Source of the DNA: Gracilariopsis chorda
Lineage: Eukaryota; Rhodophyta; Florideophyceae; Gracilariales; Gracilariaceae
Assembly: GCA_003194525.1 (NCBI GenBank)
Contig: NBIV01000307.1
Coordinates: forward strand, 16,722 to 80,721
Length of the DNA stretch: 64,000 nt
Direction of reading: 5' to 3'
In this document: in pieces, positions 45,746 through 53,593 of the stretch
Position numbering within the stretch: the first letter of the stretch is position 1
Layout: every line of letters starts with the position of its first letter
Notes under the pieces: generated by a model
The model's input: only the letters and a program-made list of their open reading frames with translations
The model's database searches: none
Told to the model about the DNA's origin: nothing
Program-made: the position numbers and the translations under genes

Positions 45746-46456
45746 CTAGTCCGAAGCGGAACCAGCAGCTGTGTCGTTCTTAGAATCTCGTTGGGATGTC
45801 TGTTTAGTATCCTTTTGAGCTTCTTGTGCAGGCATTTCACTTCCCGAAGCTTCATTTGCAGATGCCGCGGGGTCCTCAGCTCCCTGAGACTGATTTTCGT
45901 CTTTTCGATTAGAGTCTGGCTGGGGCGGATTGACAAGTTCAGCCTTACCAGGATCAATGTCCGCAATCCTGTCCTTTACAATCTGAGGCACAGGATCATC
46001 CCACCAAATCGGACCACCGTCACCGGAAGCGCAACTAACACATCCAGTGAGAACGTTAGGCAATATCTGGCCGCGGCGTTGCTTGAGCGGAGTTCGACAA
46101 ACGCCAACTCCGCCGAAATTCATGTTACTCTTTGTAACAACCTGTAAACTGCACAAGCGTTCGTATCCCGGTCTCCTCCACTTTGCAATCAACTTGCCGT
46201 CTGCAATCTTCTCCTTGATGAGATAGTCCAGAAGCTTTTTGGAAATTTTGTGTTGTTTGAAGTGCATGTCAAAGAGGTAGCGGTTTTTCTGATAGTGAAG
46301 CTTGTGCATGGGCCATGCTATTTCATTTCTTCTCTTATCGTCTGGTGGGGCGTTGAGGGCTTCGCGGGTTTGGGCTTCGAACTCTTCCAGGGTGGGCAGC
46401 ACTTTTTCTATGCCTGGCGGCGCTTTGCGGGTTTTCTTGATCAGGCGCCAGGACAT
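45746..46456 (-). CDS. BUD31: BUD31/G10 spliceosomal protein, with zinc cysteines lost
   Basis: 236 residues from the ATG at 46454-46456 (MSWRLIKKTRKAPPG); an upstream in-frame Met 21 codons earlier is not needed. The family core spans 1-145: PTLEEFEAQTREAL, NEIAWPMHKLHYQKNRYLFD, ISKKLLDYLIKEKIADGKLI, AKWRRPGYERLC. BUD31 is a core splicing factor of the Bact complex. Homologues are about 144 residues with about nine Cys in three zinc sites. Here only C102, C120, C139 and C142 remain: the second Cys of the LCCLRC pair region and several of the CxC and CTHCGC clusters are replaced. A ~90-residue acidic, low-complexity C-terminal extension (SQGAEDPAASANEASGSEM) is absent from usual homologues. 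Still clearly the orthologue. Confidence 0.9.
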   Translation of the reverse strand: MSWRLIKKTRKAPPGIEKVLPTLEEFEAQTREALNAPPDDKRRNEIAWPMHKLHYQKNRYLFDMHFKQHKISKKLLDYLIKEKIADGKLIAKWRRPGYERLCSLQVVTKSNMNFGGVGVCRTPLKQRRGQILPNVLTGCVSCASGDGGPIWWDDPVPQIVKDRIADIDPGKAELVNPPQPDSNRKDENQSQGAEDPAASANEASGSEMPAQEAQKDTKQTSQRDSKNDTAAGSASD

Positions 46457-47022
46457 GGTTTTGCGTCTGAAATAGCACTGAATAAACGAGGACTCCGCGA
46501 AAACTTCACAGAGAAACAATATTGCAAACTGGTGGAGATGTGCGCCTCGGAGATGCGACAGCGTTCGGCTTTCCCAGTGATAGGTACCTTTGGTACTGGC
46601 GATAGGGGTTTATGGGGAAAAGAAAGGCGTAGCATTCGACAAGTATTGATGATCAAGTAGCATTCTTTAGCTATGGATGCACAGCCGTGCACGTGGATGA
46701 CAACGAGCGCGCATCTCACTGCAGGACGCGACGCATACAGTCCCGTATTCTGCTACAGTAGCCTTCACTGTTCAGGCGGTTGTCACTCCACCCCACCTAT
46801 GATAGACGGACACCGTTCGTGGCTCATGCCGTGTGTTCCTATATAGGCCAGCTTGTTTCCGAAATCGGACTCGCAACACAGACGCGAAAGGGAAGGCAAA
46901 AACTCTACTCTCTTTGATCCAGCTCTTCTTGTGCCGCTCCAAACCGCAGTCCGTCGGAAAGCTTCTTCCGCGCCAACTCGCCACACACAAGTGCCATCTC
47001 TCTCCGAGCCGTGCGCAAAACA
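46457..47022. promoter_or_regulatory. divergent intergenic region, BUD31 / MED22
   Basis: 566 bases separate two genes transcribed away from each other, so it must hold both promoters. CTATATAGG at 46838-46846 is a TATA-like box on the MED22 side, about 180 bases before its ATG. No shared element was identified. Confidence 0.35.
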
Positions 47023-47511
47023 ATGACGTCCCGCAGTCATAACCAGGGCGCTACCCTACCCATCGGTCATGATCCCACCCCCCAACGCACCATCCCGACA
47101 GCCGTAGAGCTCCGCGAAACCTATCATAACCGTCTCGACACCGAAATCGATCGCGCCATGACGGCCTTCCAAGATCTTATCGCCTCGTGTGAAATTAGCG
47201 ACCGTACAAGTAACGCTCGAGCCGAATATCAGACCCAAGTCGAAGCAGCCAATCTGGCAAACTCAGCTGACCAGCTGTTGAGGCTTATCTCCGAGCTGAA
47301 GATTGCCGCCATCACCCAAAACATACCAGAAATCAAGTCTGAAAACCGCACCATGCAAGTGTTCTTCGACCAAACCGGCCGGAAGATGCTCAAAGAGATC
47401 CTCACTTTACGTGATGAAACCGCTAAGACGCTTCGACTGTTGGAGAAGCACTACTACGAAAGTTCTACGACTTGGTATCCGGATCAGCCCAGCCCGGAAC
47501 CATCGCAATGA
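47023..47511 (+). CDS. MED22: Mediator complex subunit 22 (MED22)
   Basis: 162 residues from the ATG at 47023 (MTSRSHNQG). The MED22/Surf5 helical core covers residues ~28-140: ELRETYHNRLDTEIDRAM, a family start (LLQSYNKRL in animals), RAEYQTQVEAANLANSADQL and LLRLISELKIAAITQNIPEI, and an ending EEYYxS-like EKHYYESS. MED22 sits in the Mediator head and pairs with MED11 in a four-helix bundle that contacts general transcription factors. Length is close to the family (about 140 in animals). A short Pro-rich tail (YPDQPSPEPSQ) follows. Neighbour BUD31 is divergent and the AMSH-like gene follows on the same strand 185 bases on. Confidence 0.85.
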   Translation: MTSRSHNQGATLPIGHDPTPQRTIPTAVELRETYHNRLDTEIDRAMTAFQDLIASCEISDRTSNARAEYQTQVEAANLANSADQLLRLISELKIAAITQNIPEIKSENRTMQVFFDQTGRKMLKEILTLRDETAKTLRLLEKHYYESSTTWYPDQPSPEPSQ

Positions 47512-47696
47512 AACACTTCCATGGCAATTAATTCACCAATTCACATTTTCCGGCAGCCAACAACAGACGGTGAGGTGCTGTTCACCACACTCTTTTCTTT
47601 TCTCGACACGACTCTACTCACGTTCCGCTCTGTGTTCATCATCTTGGCGCTGTCTCCTGCATAACACTCCCCCAGAGAGTCGTTCTACACAGTACT

Positions 47697-48497
47697 ATGC
47701 CGCTCGAGGACCTTTTCGACCGATCGCCCGTTCTGCCCCCAGATCCCAATATATCCCTAGCCCGCTACCTCCACACAATACGTCAAAACTATCAAGCCGC
47801 CATCACTCAGCCCGATGCACAACGTTCCGCTTTGTTGCACATTCGTCTGCTACAACTCATATGCAAGACTCTGCCAACCCATCCAGAGTACTCGTTACCG
47901 GAGAACAAGCCCTTACTGAAAGAACTCCGTTCCATCGCGCACAAAAGCTTCGAGGCTTTGGAAGTGTTCGACGAACCTGTACACCACCGCGAACCATCGC
48001 GAGTTGATATGTCCGCTTCTCTTCTTGACCTTTTCGAACGTATAGCTTCGGACAGCACAACGCGTGGCCACTCTACAATCGGTTTGTTGGGCGGAAGAAT
48101 GTTGCCACAACCGCATGTAGCCGCCTTGGTCATGCCTTCTCAAACATGTGGCACAATATGTTCTTCATTGCGCTATGAAAACGATGTATCTCAATTGATG
48201 GAAGTCAAGGACCTGCTATGTTTCGGACTGATACACATTAGTCCAACACAACCAGAGATGGGCCTGCCCGTAGAGCTGGAAAGCTATCTGTCACACTATT
48301 CTAATAGTGTTCCGGAGGCGTTTGCTATCGTAATTGTGCCCGCTTCTGAGAAACGCGTACGTTTCTACTCTTGTGGGAATGACGGTAAGGTTGGTGTTGC
48401 ACACCATGTCGACGTTAGAAATGATGGCGTACCCAGCTTTAAACTGTACGACCTGCGGCCCTTGGCTATCGCCCGTGACGAGCAGCAGGAACGATGA
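47697..48497 (+). CDS. AMSH-like MPN protein lacking JAMM catalytic residues
   Basis: 266 residues, ATG at 47697. Residues 18-65 match the USP8-dimer/MIT-like region of AMSH proteins (NISLARYLHTIRQNYQAAI, then KTLPTHPEYS). Residues 120-235 match the AMSH MPN+ domain (GLLGGRM; RYENDVSQLMEVKDLLCFGLIHISPTQPEM). AMSH enzymes cleave Lys63-linked ubiquitin on endosomes with a zinc held by E...HxH...D. Here the first His is kept (H180), the second is Ser182, the conserved Ser is Leu190, the Asp is Glu193, and the upstream Glu is Ser126. The insertion loops with the Cys/His structural zinc are also absent. It should be a catalytically dead member acting by binding; whether an active paralogue exists elsewhere cannot be seen. 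Confidence 0.8.
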   Translation: MPLEDLFDRSPVLPPDPNISLARYLHTIRQNYQAAITQPDAQRSALLHIRLLQLICKTLPTHPEYSLPENKPLLKELRSIAHKSFEALEVFDEPVHHREPSRVDMSASLLDLFERIASDSTTRGHSTIGLLGGRMLPQPHVAALVMPSQTCGTICSSLRYENDVSQLMEVKDLLCFGLIHISPTQPEMGLPVELESYLSHYSNSVPEAFAIVIVPASEKRVRFYSCGNDGKVGVAHHVDVRNDGVPSFKLYDLRPLAIARDEQQER

Positions 48498-48755
48498 CGA
48501 CGGGTACAAAGCAAATCACATTGCAAGTTAACTGGCTGGCGTGCTTTCTCTCAGTGATAGTGATGCCCCATGATCAGCCACCAAGCAGGGCACAACGGGC
48601 GGGACATGTTGCTCATTGTACATTTCAGTAGAATCGTGCAATAAGATCCAAAGCGCTCATAAATAGTTACCCACGTCAGTTTAATGTTTTACTTGAGACG
48701 GTAAAGACCTCGCTAAGCTTTCGAACAAGGTTACAGGTAATGTGACAAATTTCAA

Positions 48756-49913
48756 TTATCTTCTCTTACGGCGCTTCTTAGACTTGGAGGCCTTCTTTGG
48801 AGCTTCCGTGCCGTTAGATCTGAAGCCGTCGGCAACATCCAGTCGCGAAGAAGGAAGAGAAGAAGTTTCTGATGTTGTTGCGGATGCATCGGAGGGAGTG
48901 GCTGCCGACGCTGCAAGGTCGGGGAATCGGGATCGGATAAAGAGGGTTTGTGCGGTAGTGAGCAGGTTATTTGTTACCCAGTACACTCCAAGACCCGACG
49001 GTACGTTGAGTGCAAACCATCCGATGAGAAAGGGCATAAACTTGAGAATGGCATTTGCTTGCTGTTGGCTGGGATCCTGCGTTTGAGGAGACATGACGCG
49101 TTGAGAAATGACTTGGGTGAATACCAGAATGGTCGGGAGTACAAGGTAACAGGCGGCATCATGCCAGCCCACGGGCGGAGCCCCGTTTTGGAGCGGGAAC
49201 AACCATGTGCTGATTCCTTGTCCAGTTTTGCTAACCGGGCCTTGCAAACTGGGCAGCCAGAGGAAGGACTCGTTGAGCAGGTTATCAGCGGCAAGATTGA
49301 GCACAGAACGATACAAAGCAATCCAAACTGGAATCTGAACGATAACTGGTAGACAACCAGCCAGCGGGTTGATCTGCTCGTCTTTGTAAAGTTGGGCGGT
49401 CATCTGATTCATAACAGCGGGGTTATCTTTGTAGTCGGCCTGAATTTTCTTTAGACGAGGCGCGATAGCCTGCATACGCATCGTGGACTCCATCTGACGG
49501 AAGTTGAGAGGGAAGGTGACAGCCTTGATGATTACGGTGAAAAGGATGATGGACACACCGTACGGGCCAGGAACTCCAGCAGCGGAAAGGCGGCCATGCA
49601 AGTAAACGATGGCGTTTTCAACGAAGTTGAGGAGGGAATCCCACCAGCCGGACTTCTTGGCCTCGACGGCGGTTTCCGTAACAGTGGTTGAGACGTCGGA
49701 AATCGCAGTTGCGGCGTCAGAGAGCAGTAACTGAATCGAGTTAAGATCTATGTGGGGCGTGACTGCGAAGGCTTGCGTAAGATGGTGCGCTGTGTGTGGG
49801 TCTAAGGCCATGCGCGTGGTAGTCTGGGGACGATGAGAGGCACGGCGCGAGGAAATAGAGACGCCCTGCGTTGTGCGCAGTGGCAGCGTGGTGGGAGTAG
49901 CGAAGGCGAACAT
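48756..49913 (-). CDS. ALB3: ALB3/YidC/Oxa1 membrane insertase, plastid targeted
   Basis: 385 residues, ATG at 49911-49913, one exon. The N-terminus MFAFATPTTLPLRTTQGVS is Ser/Thr/Arg-rich with an early Phe, as in red-algal plastid transit peptides. The insertase core at about 115-345 has the hydrophobic segments GPYGVSIILFTVIIKAV, LAGCLPVIVQIPVWIAL, ACYLVLPTILVFTQVI and KFMPFLIGWFALNVPSGLGVYWV, and the family loop FPLNFRQMESTMRMQAI. The C-terminus is basic (KKASKSKKRRKRR), as in ALB3 tails that contact cpSRP43 or ribosomes. It integrates light-harvesting and photosystem proteins into thylakoids. A cluster of acidic residues before the first segment is variable in the family. Convergent with the AMSH-like gene, 258 bases apart. 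Confidence 0.92.
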   Translation of the reverse strand: MFAFATPTTLPLRTTQGVSISSRRASHRPQTTTRMALDPHTAHHLTQAFAVTPHIDLNSIQLLLSDAATAISDVSTTVTETAVEAKKSGWWDSLLNFVENAIVYLHGRLSAAGVPGPYGVSIILFTVIIKAVTFPLNFRQMESTMRMQAIAPRLKKIQADYKDNPAVMNQMTAQLYKDEQINPLAGCLPVIVQIPVWIALYRSVLNLAADNLLNESFLWLPSLQGPVSKTGQGISTWLFPLQNGAPPVGWHDAACYLVLPTILVFTQVISQRVMSPQTQDPSQQQANAILKFMPFLIGWFALNVPSGLGVYWVTNNLLTTAQTLFIRSRFPDLAASAATPSDASATTSETSSLPSSRLDVADGFRSNGTEAPKKASKSKKRRKRR

Positions 49914-51029
49914 GGCGGTGAGTTAGCAATTAGCAACTGCGGAGAGGGAGGAAAGAAGATTGGGGAAGAAAAGGACGACGGCGGCGACGGAGGCGGCCGC
50001 GGGCTTGAAGGGTGGCAGGGGGAGGCGCGAGTGAAGTGGAGCATGGTTGGAGATGATCTCGGCGGGCAGTGGCGTTTTTGGCTTTTCTGAGATCGCCGAC
50101 GCATGCGCACTGAGCGCTGTGGCGTCGCCTGTCCACACGTCGTGTGGCGGCTGTTCAAGTTGAGATACGCCCCCATCTTTGCGATATGCCGTTTCGCCGC
50201 TGCCGTCCTCTCCGTTGGCTCCGCTCTATGGAGCACATTGCCTTCTGCAAAGAGCACTTGCTCCACATGCCCAGTGGAAGAAGCAACCGACCCATTGCGA
50301 GGCGACTTTTGCTGCTCTTTCTGCGTATACGTGGTTTTGGTGGCCTACTGTCGCGGAGCAAAAGAGGTCATCCAGTTTCAAAGAGCACCCCACCGAGTGA
50401 AGTAGCTCTCCCGCGAAAAGACACTCTTCCGAAGTGAAGTATGTCGCGAAAGATATCCTTTCCTACTACAGAGCAATCAAACGCAGCTACTTTGGTTTTG
50501 TCCCGTTTACCATGTGTCTGCGTTATTCGCGCCCCTACTAGTTTATCGTACGAAAACCGTCATCCATATCGATGGGAGAGTTAGATTAGAAAATTGTTAT
50601 CTGCTCGATGCTGCACATAAGAAACGCTCCCTCGTGCACGTTCAAGTTCCATCTCAATGAACTGATCGTTACAAGACGAAGGAAGAGGTATTGTGGTGTT
50701 TGCTGGGATACGGTGGCTTTCTTCTCTTCCTCTCAACGTCTCCAAAAACAACGAACATGAATCTTCTGAAACATACATATATCACCACAACCCGTCGGTA
50801 TCATCACCATCACTGCAACTCCTTGCAAGCAGCGGTGTTTTGCTAGGACGTTACAGTTGAGCCCACCCCTGGCATCCTAAGCCATCAGTTCAGACCAGCA
50901 AACAAATGGCGCCTTGATCAAAACGTTACCGGTCTGTAAACGGCCCTTTCACAAGCTCCTTCCGTACAGCTGTTCAGAGTGTGTTGTATCCCCTGCTATA
51001 AACAAACATGCTCTGTTTGTACAGAACAG
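49914..51029. other. intergenic, ALB3 upstream and zinc transporter downstream
   Basis: About 1.1 kb, GC-rich near ALB3 (49980-50020 purine/GC blocks). A 100-codon ATG frame at 50103-50405 plus and an overlapping frame on the other strand have no family likeness. No supported gene. Confidence 0.35.
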
Positions 51030-52232
51030 TCACACGATGTCGTCGTCTTCACGTACGAATTCATAGCCATTTGCTCCCACATTCGTGTCTGAACGATCAC
51101 TAGCAATTGACTCACCATCGTCCCTTTCATCTGCATCGTTGATTTGCACAGTGACGTTCTCAACACCAAACTGCGCAAAAACTTCCTCAACCTGCTTCTT
51201 CACATCTTTGTGACTCGCGTCATCATCAACGATCACCACAACTGTGCCTATCAGACAACCAGTCGTCAGCGTCCACACGTGCAATCTGCGCACGCTCATT
51301 ACGCCGTTTATAGCAATAAGATCGTCAGCAATACCTTCCACGACACCTCGTGGAGCCGACTGCATTAATGTTGCCACCGTTTCTTTGCAGATCCCAATGT
51401 TCATCACAACAATCACCCCGACAATTACCACAGTCAATGCTGGGTCCAAGACTGCAAAGTTTGGAATCTTCCACATAATAACACCGCCAACGAGCACGAC
51501 TACATTTTCAATGCAGTCCGCTATGACATGTGCTCGCAAGGCACGCAGGTTGAGGCTCTTGCTGCTTGTGCCCCGTGCCAGCACCAAAGCCATTCCCACA
51601 TTGGAAACCAGCGTGATGGCTTCTGCAAGCGCTACGAGCATTCCATCCACCTGGATTTGCTCCCCGTTGTAAATTCTCCATAATCGTCGAACACCGGTTG
51701 CAAACAATTTGGCGCACAATAGCGCGAGCGCGAGCACGCTCAGCAATGCCGATAGCACCTCCGCGCGCGCATAGCCATATGACATTCTTTTGGTGGCTTT
51801 GCGGCGGGAAATGAGAGCAGACACGAGCGAAATTATAACGGTCAGACCGTCCAGTGCGGTGTGCAAAGCCTCCACCATGAGCGCGGACGAGCGTGCTACT
51901 ATGCCGAACATGAGTTGTAGCACAAAGGTTAAGCACAGGATGGTGAAAGCTATTTGCAGTGATCGGGTATCCGACCGGAGACGGGTTTCCAGCGAGTGGG
52001 CGTGCGGCATATATTGACGCCAACCGGTGTGGGAATGCGAACATGAGTGGTGGTCGTCATGACAATGTTCGTGGTTGTGCCCGTGGTGAGTTGCATCGTT
52101 TGGCGAGTGATGATGATGGGAGTGAGACGCTTGCGGCACGCTGTGTTCATGGTCTGCCTCACCGTGCTCATGGTGGTGAGATTTTGCGGTACCAGTGGTA
52201 CGGGAAGGGCCCTCAAGGGTATCCACCGCCAT
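51030..52232 (-). CDS. CDF zinc transporter (ZnT-like) with His-rich N-terminus
   Basis: 400 residues; start set at the ATG 52230-52232 because the longer frame begins with a non-ATG codon. Residues ~17-75 hold more than 20 His (SHHHEHGEADHEH; HGHNHEHCHDD), a zinc-binding tail seen in several ZnT proteins. Six hydrophobic segments follow from ~94. The transport site is formed by H124-x3-D128 in segment 2 (HTALDGL) and H235-x3-D239 in segment 5 (HVIADCIEN), both intact. SYGYARAEVLSALLS is the family signature. The C-terminal cytosolic domain (VRRLHVWTLTTGCLIGTVVVIV) is also typical, followed by an acidic tail. It exports zinc from the cytosol into a compartment or out of the cell by proton exchange; the organelle is not predictable. 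Confidence 0.92.
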   Translation of the reverse strand: MAVDTLEGPSRTTGTAKSHHHEHGEADHEHSVPQASHSHHHHSPNDATHHGHNHEHCHDDHHSCSHSHTGWRQYMPHAHSLETRLRSDTRSLQIAFTILCLTFVLQLMFGIVARSSALMVEALHTALDGLTVIISLVSALISRRKATKRMSYGYARAEVLSALLSVLALALLCAKLFATGVRRLWRIYNGEQIQVDGMLVALAEAITLVSNVGMALVLARGTSSKSLNLRALRAHVIADCIENVVVLVGGVIMWKIPNFAVLDPALTVVIVGVIVVMNIGICKETVATLMQSAPRGVVEGIADDLIAINGVMSVRRLHVWTLTTGCLIGTVVVIVDDDASHKDVKKQVEEVFAQFGVENVTVQINDADERDDGESIASDRSDTNVGANGYEFVREDDDIV

Positions 52233-53593
52233 TGGATGCAGAGCTCGCAAGTACAGTTAACAAGCAGAGGCTGGGAAGCGGAACTTGAAATACTGCTGTA
52301 GCCGGCGGTGCTCAGGAAGAAAGGTGAAGAGCAAGTTGAACGGGTAAACGTACGACACAACAGACAGAATTGCTGATAATGCTAGAGACGACCTCAAGTG
52401 AGTTGGGCGTGGATTAAACTTGTTGGTACGCCTGAAGAAATGTTGATAAACAGTAGACTCGAGAAACTGGCGACGGATAAGGCGCAAGATATAGCTGCGG
52501 ACGATGCTGGTAGAAGATGATGGATGTGGTCGCTGGCATGGCCTGAAGAAGACCTGCGTCTCACACAGATGATGGGTAGGGACGTGTCACGTGCCTGACG
52601 AGCATTATGTGCGACGCACGCACCGTTTTGACATTCGGAGCATTTTGAAGTGCAAATCCGGACGTGCCAATTTCGACGGTTTCTTCAGATAACCCCACTG
52701 GTCTGTAAATCATATGATTTGTCAGATTCGTTGCCAAAGCGCAAGGAATGAACCTTCCATCGACGGCTGTCGATTCGTTGCAAGCCGGCTGGATGGCCCG
52801 TCCTGGAATGAATTCTATGCCGTACCGTGAGAGGCCGTCTAGAGTTTCCGCTAAGCGTGGTTCTCAAACCGACAGTGGAGGTAGGAAAAGAGAGAGAGAG
52901 AGAGAGGACCGGTCTTGTACAAATGCTCGAAGGAGAGAAGAATGCACATTGGACTCTCACTATTCTTCTAAGCATACTCGCGACGCCCTCAGCTACGCTT
53001 ATTACCGTATGACTGACACGGTCCTGTACTTCCAACGAAAGGATTATTTACCACTACGTGTGCATGAAAGGCGGCCATCAATTCCTGGCGGAATGCAATT
53101 TTCGCAACGCTTAAGACTTTTGAGCTTTAATGCTTCAAGCTTTAGGACAGGATAGGCTGAAGGTAAGGGAATATCTTCATAATGCAGTTTTGCTGTCACT
53201 TGTTCTATGTGACAAACATAAGAAGACGCCTTCCCTGACGATTTGAGGATGCCCGCTCTAAAACCTCATACTTCCCTCGGCGCCTGCAGCAATTCTAGCC
53301 TGAGAATAATATATCCATGTTGATAAGAGATTGCCTTGTAAATGCTCGCAATGTAGCTCATCCCAGTTAGCGCTCGAGCATCGGACGACGAACCATTTGC
53401 AAGTGAAGCTTAATTACTGGTTGTGACCTGCTGCATAAACCCATCCACCGGTCAAACAGGTGGACGTCACCGGCTTAAAATTTGTTTGTGCGCGAACATG
53501 AGCATCGCGACTCAATCCTGGTGGCTGCAACAGAGAATGCTCTTCGAAAACCGCCTATCATCGCCACTATTCTCCATCTCTCATTCCGCAGTT
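52233..53593. other. intergenic, no supported gene
   Basis: About 1.36 kb between divergent-looking ends (zinc transporter start and 827-residue gene stop). Contains an AG dinucleotide run at 52889-52906. A 135-codon frame at 52748-53155 spans that run and looks unsupported. 53160-53593 has nothing recognisable. Confidence 0.35.

Noticed and set aside
50103-50405. 100-codon ATG frame upstream of ALB3
   Set aside because: No motif, overlaps equally long frames on the other strand, and sits in GC-rich sequence where open frames are common.
52748-53155. 135-codon frame with REREREDR stretch
   Set aside because: The charged run comes from the AG microsatellite at 52889-52906; no other support.
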